This document shows positions 1 to 6,893 of a stretch of 22,026 nucleotides of DNA, piece after piece. The number at the start of each line of letters is the position of its first letter. The first letter of the stretch is position 1. The DNA lies in NCBI GenBank assembly GCA_913054415.1, contig CAJXII010000009.1, forward strand, positions 1 through 22,026, read 5' to 3'. The DNA is from an uncultured Arcobacter sp. Lineage in GTDB: Bacteria > Campylobacterota > Campylobacteria > Campylobacterales > Arcobacteraceae. Below the pieces are notes generated by a model. It searched no databases. It saw only the letters and a program-made list of their open reading frames with translations, and had not been told where the DNA came from. The translations under genes were made by a program, and so were the position numbers.

Positions 1-150
1 CATTTACACAACTCCATAGAGCTTAGCCCTCTTTTGATATTTTTCGCAATAGTGGCTGGACTTAGCAGTTTTGGTTTTTGGGGTGTTATCCTTGGACCCG
101 CTATTACTACTCTTTTTATCTCTATTCTTAAATTTTATAAAAAACTTTGA
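1..150 (+). CDS. AI-2E family transporter, C-terminal fragment (partial)
   Basis: Frame 1 is open from the window edge to a TGA at 148-150, giving the last 49 residues of a protein. The fragment is very hydrophobic and carries the segment GLSSFGFWGVILGPAI, which resembles the conserved last transmembrane region of AI-2E/PerM-type transporters (GFWGxxLGP), followed by a short basic tail ending KFYKKL. These are multi-pass inner-membrane proteins linked to autoinducer-2 export or other ion/solute transport; substrate cannot be told from this piece. The start lies outside the window. It is separated from the next operon by a terminator that begins at its own stop codon. Confidence 0.75.
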   Translation, partial: HLHNSIELSPLLIFFAIVAGLSSFGFWGVILGPAITTLFISILKFYKKL

Positions 151-182
151 GTCAAATAGACTCAATTTTCTTTATTTTTTTT
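147..182 (+). terminator. Intrinsic terminator after the AI-2E transporter
   Basis: TTGAGTC (147-153), a five-base loop, then the exact complement GACTCAA (159-165), followed directly by TTTTCTTTATTTTTTTT. The seven-pair stem begins inside the upstream gene's stop codon. Its position just before a consensus promoter isolates the exporter operon from upstream transcription. Confidence 0.85.
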
Positions 183-192
183 ATAAAAACAC

Positions 193-221
193 TTGACAAA
201 TGTTTAAAAAAGTTATATAAT
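193..221 (+). promoter_or_regulatory. Consensus sigma-70 promoter of the exporter operon
   Basis: TTGACA at 193-198, a 17-base spacer, and TATAAT at 216-221 match the sigma-70 consensus at every position. It lies 42 bases before the adaptor gene's start. Campylobacterota promoters usually have a weak or absent -35 box, so a perfect one suggests strong basal activity, perhaps held by a repressor. Confidence 0.85.
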
Positions 222-235
222 TCCATTGTCAATCA

Positions 236-250
236 ATCACAAAGAGTGAT
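236..250. promoter_or_regulatory. Short inverted repeat downstream of the promoter (possible operator)
   Basis: ATCAC (236-240), five bases, GTGAT (246-250). The repeat sits just downstream of the likely transcription start and before the Shine-Dalgarno of the adaptor gene, a place where a repressor would block a strong promoter. Five-base arms can arise by chance; no regulator gene is visible nearby. Tentative. Confidence 0.3.
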
Positions 251-263
251 AAAAGGTGAAAAA

Positions 264-1400
264 ATGAAAAAATCTTTAATCTTAGTGATTATTGTAGCTT
301 TAGTGGGATTGGTTGTATATAACAAAGTATTTATCCCAAAACATACATTTAGTGTAGTATCTGCTACAAAAGGTGATGTAGCTGTTCAAGTCAATGGTAT
401 TGGTAATGTAAGTTCAAAAGAGACTTATAATATAGGTTCAATATATGGTGGTAAAATATCGAATTTTACTGTAAATGAAGGTGAGTTTGTTAAAAAAGGC
501 ACACTTATAGCAACTGTTGATTATGTAGATTTGGATAATAAAATAGATGAATTAAAATCTACAATTAAAAAGCTTCATAGTGATATAGAATCACTAAAAG
601 TTGATAAACAAAGTGCTATTGTAGATTTTGATTATCAAGAGGAGTTATTTAAGAAAAATGAAGCATTGTTTAAAAAACATGCTATTTCGCAACTTGATTT
701 TAAAAAGTTTCAAACAACAAAAGATGTAGCAAAATTAAAAATAGCTTCTATATCATCAAAAATCAAATCTCTTTATGCTCAAATCTCTCAAATACAAGCT
801 AATATTGATGGATTAAATAAAAGATTAAAAAGATATAACATTGTCGCTGATGTAAGTGGTTATGTGATGAAAAAGCTTGTATCAAATTATCAAATCATTA
901 TGCCAAATCAGACATTAATACAGATTGTTAATCCAAAAGATGTATGGATAGCAACACATATAGATACTAGAATAAGTGGGAAAGTTAAAGTTGGAGATAG
1001 TGCTACTATAGTATTGCAATCATCAAATATTAAATATACAGGTAAGGTAGTTAATATTAATCCTATTAATAATAGTATCACTTATGAAAGAGAGATAGAT
1101 GTTAAATTTGATAATTTACCAATACCATTTTATTTAGAGGAACAAGCATCTGTAAATATTGGTATTAATACACTAAAAGATGTGGTAAAAATACCTCTTA
1201 GAGCTTTAAGCATATATAAAAAACAGCAAGGTGTTTGGATATTAGATTCAGATAAAGTAATATTTAAACCAATCAATATTTTGGCTCAAACTGATGAAAA
1301 TATAGCAACAAAAGATATATCAATAAATGATACTTTGGTAATACCAAATCCTAAAAATAAACCACTAAGCAATGGTATGAAAATATATATTAAGAGATAA
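264..1400 (+). CDS. HlyD-family periplasmic adaptor of an ABC exporter (DevB-like)
   Basis: A 378-residue membrane fusion protein that would bridge an inner-membrane ABC exporter to an outer-membrane channel. The ATG at 264 is preferred over an upstream in-frame start at 147: it follows AAAGGTGA at a normal distance and is immediately followed by a signal-anchor (KKSLILVIIVALVGLVVY). Next come a beta/lipoyl half-motif (around residues 55-95, with GGKISNFTVNEGEFVKKGTLIATVD), a long coiled-coil hairpin (about 95-190), the second lipoyl half (VADVSGYVMKKL), and a beta-barrel domain towards the C terminus. The permease starts two bases after its stop, and ATPase and TolC-like genes follow, so it is the first gene of a four-gene exporter operon. 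Family assignment is firm; the exported substrate is unknown. Confidence 0.88.
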   Translation: MKKSLILVIIVALVGLVVYNKVFIPKHTFSVVSATKGDVAVQVNGIGNVSSKETYNIGSIYGGKISNFTVNEGEFVKKGTLIATVDYVDLDNKIDELKSTIKKLHSDIESLKVDKQSAIVDFDYQEELFKKNEALFKKHAISQLDFKKFQTTKDVAKLKIASISSKIKSLYAQISQIQANIDGLNKRLKRYNIVADVSGYVMKKLVSNYQIIMPNQTLIQIVNPKDVWIATHIDTRISGKVKVGDSATIVLQSSNIKYTGKVVNINPINNSITYEREIDVKFDNLPIPFYLEEQASVNIGINTLKDVVKIPLRALSIYKKQQGVWILDSDKVIFKPINILAQTDENIATKDISINDTLVIPNPKNKPLSNGMKIYIKR

Positions 1401-1402
1401 AT

Positions 1403-2548
1403 ATGATAAATTTAGCATATAAAGATATATCACACTCTTTTAGTAAGTTTATAATAACTGCCATTAGTGTTGGGGTATTGTTGGGAATTGTTATTATTAT
1501 GATTGGTGTTTATAGAGGTATGGTATTTGATGCTAAAGTATTGGTTGATGATATTAAAGCTAATATATGGGTAGTGCAACAAGATACTCTTGGACCATTT
1601 GCTCAAACATCTAAAATACATGAAGATTTAAAAGATCAAATCTCATATCAAAATGGGATAAAAAATGCTAGTGCTATTACATTTCAAACATTTCAGTTAG
1701 AAAATAGTTATGGTGATTTTAAAGTTATGTTAGTTGGTTATGATCCCTTGAGTAAAATAGATATAGTTGATAAAGCAAAACTTATAGAGGGAAGATTGAT
1801 CAATAAGCAACACTATGAGATTGTTGTATCACAAAAAACTCATTATAAATTAGGTGAAAAAATAAAATTAGGAAGAGATTATTATACTGTTGTAGGTATT
1901 ACAAAAGATACTGTTAGTAATGGTGGAGATTATCTTATATTTACAAGTTTAAAAGATGCTCAAATATTACAATTTACCTATACAAATGAAAGGGTTAGAA
2001 GTGATGAGAGCAGGGGAATCAAAGGTTCAAATCCACATTTGGTAAATGCAATAGTTGCACAAGTAAAAGATGGATATAACCCTAAGCAAGTAGCTTTAAA
2101 TATAGAAAAAACTACACATAAAAAAGTTTTTACAAAACAGGAACAAAAAACATTACTTTTACAAAAGGTTATTAAAAAATCTTCAAAACAAATAGGTATG
2201 TTTACTGTTATTTTGATTGTTGTTTCTATTGTGATTATTGCACTTATTATTTATACTATGACTTTAGAGAAAATAAAAGAGATAAGTATTATGAAGTTAA
2301 TTGGAATACCAAATTTTACTATTTCAAAGATGATTATTCAAGAAACAGTGGTGCTAGGGGTATTAGCTTTTGTAAGTGGTAATATTTTTGCTCATTCTAT
2401 TGGGGGAGTTTTTCCTAAAAGAATAGTGCTTTTAGGCTCAGATGCAGTATCATTGTTTATAGTGATATTGATATTTTCTATATTTGCATCATTGTTTGGG
2501 ATATATAAAGTTATCAAAACTGATCCAGCTGAGGCAATTGCTGGTTAA
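1403..2548 (+). CDS. FtsX-type ABC exporter permease (DevC/MacB-like)
   Basis: A 381-residue inner-membrane permease with the FtsX/MacB plan: one N-terminal membrane helix (about 17-36), a large periplasmic domain (about 40-260), then three helices near the C terminus (about 266-286, 314-334, 350-370). The coupling region EKIKEISIMKLIGIP after helix 2 and the ending KTDPAEAIAG are typical of this family. The gene begins two bases after the adaptor stop. MacB itself carries its ATPase at the N terminus; here ATPase and permease are separate, as in the cyanobacterial DevBCA glycolipid exporter. Such permeases are mechanotransmitters working with a TolC channel rather than classic solute channels. 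Substrate not determinable from sequence. Confidence 0.85.
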   Translation: MINLAYKDISHSFSKFIITAISVGVLLGIVIIMIGVYRGMVFDAKVLVDDIKANIWVVQQDTLGPFAQTSKIHEDLKDQISYQNGIKNASAITFQTFQLENSYGDFKVMLVGYDPLSKIDIVDKAKLIEGRLINKQHYEIVVSQKTHYKLGEKIKLGRDYYTVVGITKDTVSNGGDYLIFTSLKDAQILQFTYTNERVRSDESRGIKGSNPHLVNAIVAQVKDGYNPKQVALNIEKTTHKKVFTKQEQKTLLLQKVIKKSSKQIGMFTVILIVVSIVIIALIIYTMTLEKIKEISIMKLIGIPNFTISKMIIQETVVLGVLAFVSGNIFAHSIGGVFPKRIVLLGSDAVSLFIVILIFSIFASLFGIYKVIKTDPAEAIAG

Positions 2549-2603
2549 TTTTGGAAATAAACTAGATTATTGTCAGATATGAAATACAAAAGGATTAAAA
2601 AAG

Positions 2604-3320
2604 ATGAAAAATAATGCAATGAAGATAGAAAATCTTTGTAAAAGTTTTGGTAAAGGTGATAGCAAGGTTGATGTAATAGATGGTGCAAATTTTACATTAA
2701 ATAAAGGTGAATTTGTAGCACTTGTAGCTCCAAGTGGAAGTGGAAAAACAACTTTGCTTATGATGTTGGGATGTGTATTAGAGCCTACAAGTGGTAAAAT
2801 CACAATAGGAGAAGAGGTTGTTTATGATAATAAATGGTTAGTAAAAGATGATAGAGAATTAAGACGAAAAAAGATAGGTTTTATTTTTCAGCATCATTAT
2901 TTAATCCCTTTTTTAAATATTGAAGAGAATGTGACACTTTTACCTTATCAAAATAAAGAGGATCCAAAAGTAGTAAAACCTAGAGTAAAAGAGATTATGG
3001 ATTATCTTGATATGCATGATAAAATGAAAAGTATGCCAAGTGAGTTAAGTGGTGGGCAAAATCAAAGGATAGCAATAGCAAGGGCTTTGGCAAATCAACC
3101 AGATATAATACTTGCAGATGAACCAACAGCTGCACTTGATAAACAAAGAGCGGTTAGTGTTGTTCAGATGCTTAAAAAAATCACAAGAGAAAGAGGAGTT
3201 ACAATTATTATGGTAACACATGATGATAGACTTTTACCGTATTGTGATAAGGTTTTAACCATTAAAGATAAAAAAATAGATATAAAAACAAATGAGGAAT
3301 TAAAAGATGCGATTATTTAG
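2604..3320 (+). CDS. ABC exporter ATP-binding protein (DevA/MacB/LolD-like)
   Basis: A 238-residue nucleotide-binding domain with all expected motifs: Walker A APSGSGKT (residues 42-49), Q-loop FIFQHH, signature LSGGQNQR, Walker B IILADEP with catalytic Glu, D-loop ALDK and switch histidine in MVTHDD. The first Walker A residue is Ala rather than the usual Gly, a tolerated variant. The ATG at 2604 follows AGGA (2591-2594) at nine bases; a second in-frame ATG at residue 6 is less well placed. There is a 55-base gap to the permease with no terminator, and its last 14 bases overlap the TolC-like gene, pointing to translational coupling. It would power the exporter formed by the flanking genes. 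Confidence 0.9.
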   Translation: MKNNAMKIENLCKSFGKGDSKVDVIDGANFTLNKGEFVALVAPSGSGKTTLLMMLGCVLEPTSGKITIGEEVVYDNKWLVKDDRELRRKKIGFIFQHHYLIPFLNIEENVTLLPYQNKEDPKVVKPRVKEIMDYLDMHDKMKSMPSELSGGQNQRIAIARALANQPDIILADEPTAALDKQRAVSVVQMLKKITRERGVTIIMVTHDDRLLPYCDKVLTIKDKKIDIKTNEELKDAII

Positions 3321-4557
3321 TAGTATAGCTTTAGTAGGGATAATGACAGTTAGTAGTTGTTCAACTACACTCAAAGAGGTAATAGATTTAACTTTACAAA
3401 ATAATGAGAATATTAAAGCATTAAAAAATACAAATTTAGCAAAACAAAAAAGTTTTGAAAGTGTAGATAATATATATAAGCCTACATTAAATATAGGTGC
3501 AAATCTTTTAAAATTAGATGGAGACACAAGGGCTGTTCAAGTTGGAACTACAACTACAGGATTTGTAAAATTTGGTGTAAATTTGTATGATGGTGGATCA
3601 AGTTCATCTGTGAAAAAACAAAAAAAATATGAATATGAAGCAACAGTTTTTAATTCAAAATCATCTACAAAAGATACTTTATTGCAAGTAGTAACACTAT
3701 ATTTTAATACAAAAACAGTGATTGAGAATATAAAGGTATTTCAAGAAAAAAGTAAAACATTAAAAGCTCAATATGATAGAATGAAACAAAAATATGATAT
3801 GCAAATGGTAACAATAGATGAGGTTTTGAAGTTACAATCAGAATATGAAACAAATCAATATCAAATAGAAGAGTTGCAATATCAAAAAGAGGAGTTGTTG
3901 AACAATTTAAGTTTATTAACTGGTTCAAATATCTCTACAATTGATAGTTCTAAACTACCAGAGGTATCTAATTTGGATTATCAAATTAGTGATTCTATTA
4001 AGTCACTTCAAAGCTCAATAAAAGCACAAGAGGAAAATCAAAAAATAGTTTTATCTGCTAAAAAACCACAAATAAAACTTGAAGATACTTATAATATATA
4101 TAGATATGATGATTATAATGAAAAGATTTTAAATGACCTTCCTGATCAACAAAACCAACTTATGTTAAGTGTAAGTTTTAATATTTTTGATACTACAACT
4201 AAATCTAAAGCTGAATCTATTAAGCTAGAAAAATTAGCTTCACAACAAAAACTTATTTTTGCTAAGAAAAATGAAAATATAAAATTCCAATTAGCAAAAA
4301 GAAAATTAAAAACTCAAAAATTAAAACTTTTATCATTAAAAAGTGCTGTAAAGATGGGTAATAGTGTATATGATATTATAAAAGAAAAATATCAAAATGG
4401 TATAGTAGATAATATTACATATTTAGATGCCTTAAGTAAAAAGATTTATAATCTTGCACTTTATAAACAAGCACTCAACGACTATGAAATAGCAAAAGCA
4501 AATTATTATTTTAGTAGTGGAATAGATTATAAAAAGATTATAGATGAGAAATTTTAA
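3307..4557 (+). CDS. TolC-like outer-membrane efflux protein
   Basis: A 416-residue outer-membrane factor that would complete the tripartite exporter. The mature part starts with LKEVIDLTLQNNENIKALKN, the classic first helix of TolC-family proteins, and contains two long helix-rich repeats with Gln/Lys-rich coiled-coil stretches. The ATG at 3307 lies inside the ATPase gene and has GAGGA (3294-3298) eight bases before it. The signal sequence ends VSSC-S at residues 15-18, which fits a lipobox; OprM-type members are lipidated, whereas many TolC-type ones are not. No strong terminator follows the TAA; only an A/T-rich palindrome is present around 4551-4563. Confidence 0.85.
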   Translation: MRLFSSIALVGIMTVSSCSTTLKEVIDLTLQNNENIKALKNTNLAKQKSFESVDNIYKPTLNIGANLLKLDGDTRAVQVGTTTTGFVKFGVNLYDGGSSSSVKKQKKYEYEATVFNSKSSTKDTLLQVVTLYFNTKTVIENIKVFQEKSKTLKAQYDRMKQKYDMQMVTIDEVLKLQSEYETNQYQIEELQYQKEELLNNLSLLTGSNISTIDSSKLPEVSNLDYQISDSIKSLQSSIKAQEENQKIVLSAKKPQIKLEDTYNIYRYDDYNEKILNDLPDQQNQLMLSVSFNIFDTTTKSKAESIKLEKLASQQKLIFAKKNENIKFQLAKRKLKTQKLKLLSLKSAVKMGNSVYDIIKEKYQNGIVDNITYLDALSKKIYNLALYKQALNDYEIAKANYYFSSGIDYKKIIDEKF

Positions 4558-4574
4558 AATTTCAATATTGATAC

Positions 4575-4609
4575 TTGCCCCCACATCGAGGACAATGGGG
4601 ACGAGAGAA
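4575..4609 (+). repeat. REP-like hairpin element, left copy
   Basis: A GC-rich block in otherwise A/T-rich DNA: CCCCA (4579-4583), 12 bases, TGGGG (4596-4600), then ACGAGAGAAA. The shape CCCAC-loop-GTGGG-AACGAG is that of a widespread proteobacterial REP family (hairpin followed by GGGAACGAG). It lies between the TolC-like gene and the toxin gene. Together with the block at 5210-5231, which reads in the opposite direction, it brackets the toxin-antitoxin pair. Family likeness is from memory, and the loop differs from the usual form. The rest of 4558-4663 has no gene that I can see. Confidence 0.4.
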
Positions 4610-4663
4610 AAGTGCTTAAATATCGATAGGGCAACTTGTTTGCTTCTGGGCTTTGTTACAAAA

Positions 4664-4915
4664 TTAATAAACTTCTTTTCTATGGGCTATTCTAATTACA
4701 GTTATCAATAATATATCATTTTCTTTTAAATATATAATTCTGTAATTTCCTGCTCTTTTCCTAAATTTACCTTGATGTTTCCCTTTTAATGATTTATCAT
4801 TTATGAAGATACCTTTTTCTAAATCTTTGATTTTATCAAAAATTAATTGCTGATTGACTTTATCAATTTTTGATAACTCTTTGAGTGCATATTTTGGGAT
4901 AATTACTTTATACAT
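4664..4915 (-). CDS. RelE/ParE-superfamily toxin
   Basis: An 83-residue basic protein with the RelE fold pattern: N-terminal beta strand and helices (YKVIIPKYALKELSKID), the central LKGKHQGKFRKRAGNYRIIY with the conserved R-x-G-x-YR motif (residues 54-59), and the C-terminal strand ending IAHRKEVY, where basic and tyrosine residues act in RelE-type ribosome-dependent mRNA cleavage. Its ATG overlaps the antitoxin stop by one base (TAATG), so translation is coupled. RelE (mRNA interferase) fits better than ParE (gyrase poison) because of the HRKEVY end, but sequence alone does not settle it. It is the second gene of a two-gene operon. Confidence 0.88.
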   Translation of the reverse strand: MYKVIIPKYALKELSKIDKVNQQLIFDKIKDLEKGIFINDKSLKGKHQGKFRKRAGNYRIIYLKENDILLITVIRIAHRKEVY

Positions 4916-5142
4916 TAACTCAAACCTAATTGAGAAGCTACTTGTTCAAGTGAGAAAACTTCAATATTTCCTTTTTTAACTTCATCAATTCTTTTATCTG
5001 AAATCATTTCATCTAATGTATCAAAATATGTGCTTACTGCTTTTTCAATAATATATGTTCTTGTTCTATCTAGCTCTTTAGCATAACTATCCAAATCAAA
5101 CAATAAATCTTCATCTAGTCTTATATTTATAGCTTTTTTCAT
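4915..5142 (-). CDS. Ribbon-helix-helix antitoxin (RelB/CopG-like)
   Basis: A 75-residue protein. The N terminus KKAINIRLDEDLLFDLDSYA is a ribbon-helix-helix start (beta strand with alternating residues, then helix A), followed by helix B around RTYIIEKAVSTYF. This domain dimerises and binds operator DNA. The C-terminal third (about 45-75), rich in Asp/Glu/Lys, would wrap the toxin. The ATG is preceded by AGGA about nine bases away. It is first in the operon, and a 14-bp perfect palindrome overlaps the promoter's -10 box, which is what negative autoregulation by antitoxin and toxin-antitoxin complex requires. Confidence 0.88.
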   Translation of the reverse strand: MKKAINIRLDEDLLFDLDSYAKELDRTRTYIIEKAVSTYFDTLDEMISDKRIDEVKKGNIEVFSLEQVASQLGLS

Positions 5143-5162
5143 TCTGTATATTCCTGTAAATC

Positions 5163-5176
5163 ATTGTATCTACAAT
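5163..5176. promoter_or_regulatory. Palindromic operator of the toxin-antitoxin operon
   Basis: ATTGTATCTACAAT: perfect six-base arms ATTGTA/TACAAT around TC. It overlaps the edge of the -10 hexamer (5175-5180) and covers the likely transcription start. Bound antitoxin would exclude RNA polymerase. Confidence 0.65.
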
Positions 5177-5203
5177 TTTAACACATAATGGTTAGTTTGT
5201 CAA
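5175..5203 (-). promoter_or_regulatory. Sigma-70 promoter of the toxin-antitoxin operon
   Basis: Read on the minus strand: TTGACA (5203-5198), a 17-base spacer, TAAAAT (5180-5175). Eleven of twelve consensus bases match. It lies about 30 bases before the antitoxin start and is the only good promoter between the lytic transglycosylase gene's end and the antitoxin. Confidence 0.8.
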
Positions 5204-5209
5204 GTGTTT

Positions 5210-5231
5210 CACTCGCTCCCCAATGGGAGTG
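5210..5231 (-). repeat. REP-like hairpin element, right copy (inverted)
   Basis: CTCCC (5216-5220), loop CAAT, GGGAG (5225-5229); a G-T pair and a C-G pair extend the stem to seven. It begins CTCGCTCCCC, the mirror of the GGGGACGAG end of the left block, so the two elements point towards each other around the toxin-antitoxin pair. An alternative reading is a plain hairpin: TTTATTTTAG follows on the plus strand, but no plus-strand gene ends here. Confidence 0.4.
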
Positions 5232-5237
5232 TTTATT

Positions 5238-6851
5238 TTAGTTTGTAGATAAATTTTTATTGTTAAATAAATCATGAAATTTAAAATTATTATCTACTAA
5301 ATGTTTTTTATAGATATAATAATTTGCTAAAACTTTTTTCCCATATTTTCTTGTTTCAAGATATGGGATGAGTTCCATACTTATAAATGGTTCAAATCTA
5401 TCTTGTGTAAAGAATCCTTTACTTTTAAGTAATCTTTTTGTAAAACCTATACCAGCATTGTAAGCATAAGCTATATATAGAGGGTTGTTAAGGTATTTTT
5501 TTAGGTAATCAAGATGAATTGAAGCATATTTGATACTTGTGTCTGCTAATAGTTGTTTATCAATATCATATTTTAAATGATTTTGCTTTGCTATACTTTT
5601 ACTTAGAAATGGCATAATTTGCATCAACCCTAAGGCATAAGATGTTGATATAGAAGCTGGTATAAATCTACTCTCTTGCCGTGCTAAAGCATATATAAGT
5701 ATTTGTTTCTCTTTTGGATATTGTTTTATAAGATCATAATATGGTGTAATGAAATATGATTTTTTATATCTATAAAATCTCTCTTTTATAAAAGCTAGAT
5801 GTCCTAAAGTCTCTTTTGTATTGAGTAGTTTATCATACTTTTGCATCTTTTTTTTAGATATTTTCTTTTTGGTATCTTTTAGTATTCTAAACCAAGCAAA
5901 TGGAGTTTTATAATCAAAATCAGTATCTTTTTTTAGTTTTACATCTATATTGTATATAACATTAGCAATAGGTTTGTTTAATTTATCAAAAGCATATAAA
6001 CTATAAATATTGACATCCCAGCTTTTTGATAGTTTTATAAGATATTGTTTTTTGTTGGTTAAAAGGTATTGCCAAAATAAAACTTTATCTTTATCCATTT
6101 GAAAATATGCTTTTTTATTGGCTTCTTTTAGGTATTTTAAAGCACTTTTATCTTTATGATGTCTGATGCTATTTATAGCTAGATTAAAAGTGCAAAGATG
6201 TGATAGGTTTGTAGTGTTGATATCAAATAGTGACTGTTGTATTATATTTAGTTTTGGATTTGTAACTATTAGATTTATAGTTTGGGCAAATTTTTTATCA
6301 TCTTTGATTTTATTGATAAAATCCAAAGGTAGCAGGTGATTAAAATATTTTGCTCTAAATTTACCGCCACATTGGTTAAATGTGTCAAAAAATACTTTTG
6401 GTGTTGAGTGTATCAATTTTTGAAATTTATTTTTGCTAGATATTATTTGAAAAATATTTGCACTATTGGGATATAAGGTAGCTAGTTTGTTTATAATCGT
6501 TTCTAACTCATTTGAGTTTAGCTTTGTAGCTTTGTATGTAGTCATACCAACTTCAATACAATCAGAATCTTGTTTGACTAAAATGTGAGCTTTATATTTT
6601 AAACAATTTGCTACTTTTGTGGTATCTTTATTTTTGAATTTTTTTGCAAATCTTATAAATATCTTATTATTAACATATCTAGCCTCTCCTAGAGCTTTTA
6701 AAGCTTGTGAAGGTGTAATATCTTGATCTAGATATCTATAGATATAAAAATCTTTTGCAATAGATCGTGGCTGTTGTTTTAGCCAACTATATTTAATAGT
6801 ATCATTAGCATAAATATTGATAAAAAATAGGAATAAAAGAAAAAATCTCAT
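5238..6851 (-). CDS. slt: Soluble-type lytic murein transglycosylase
   Basis: A 537-residue exported enzyme that cleaves the MurNAc-GlcNAc bond of peptidoglycan and forms 1,6-anhydro-MurNAc. It has an N-terminal signal peptide (MRFFLLFLFFINIYA), a long alpha-helical superhelix region (about 20-370) as in Slt70, and a C-terminal SLT domain. The catalytic Glu is E393 in ALARQESRF; the usual GLMQIMP (407-413) and AYNAG motifs follow. Its start follows directly on a terminator hairpin that ends the outer-membrane protein transcript, so it probably has its own promoter inside or beyond that hairpin, or depends on read-through. Membership of the Slt70 group is inferred from the overall plan. Confidence 0.88.
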   Translation of the reverse strand: MRFFLLFLFFINIYANDTIKYSWLKQQPRSIAKDFYIYRYLDQDITPSQALKALGEARYVNNKIFIRFAKKFKNKDTTKVANCLKYKAHILVKQDSDCIEVGMTTYKATKLNSNELETIINKLATLYPNSANIFQIISSKNKFQKLIHSTPKVFFDTFNQCGGKFRAKYFNHLLPLDFINKIKDDKKFAQTINLIVTNPKLNIIQQSLFDINTTNLSHLCTFNLAINSIRHHKDKSALKYLKEANKKAYFQMDKDKVLFWQYLLTNKKQYLIKLSKSWDVNIYSLYAFDKLNKPIANVIYNIDVKLKKDTDFDYKTPFAWFRILKDTKKKISKKKMQKYDKLLNTKETLGHLAFIKERFYRYKKSYFITPYYDLIKQYPKEKQILIYALARQESRFIPASISTSYALGLMQIMPFLSKSIAKQNHLKYDIDKQLLADTSIKYASIHLDYLKKYLNNPLYIAYAYNAGIGFTKRLLKSKGFFTQDRFEPFISMELIPYLETRKYGKKVLANYYIYKKHLVDNNFKFHDLFNNKNLSTN

Positions 6852-6890
6852 AAGAAAAATTATAAGCTAATCATTATAGATTAGCTTATA
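6852..6890 (-). terminator. Intrinsic terminator after the outer-membrane protein gene
   Basis: Perfect 12-base arms (6861-6872 and 6879-6890, core TAAGCTAATC/GATTAGCTTA) with a six-base loop, followed on the minus strand by ATTTTTCTT (6860-6852). It starts four bases after the gene's stop. The T-run ends at the first codon of slt, so the terminator fills the whole intergenic gap. Confidence 0.85.
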
Positions 6891-6893
6891 TTA

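Noticed and set aside
147..263. N-terminal extension of the HlyD-like adaptor back to an ATG at 147
   Set aside because: The extension covers the terminator and the consensus promoter. The ATG at 264 has a good Shine-Dalgarno and starts a normal signal-anchor.
4551..4563. A/T palindrome at the end of the TolC-like gene as a terminator
   Set aside because: The arms are only A/T, with no G/C core and no T-run after them, so a stable terminator hairpin is not expected.
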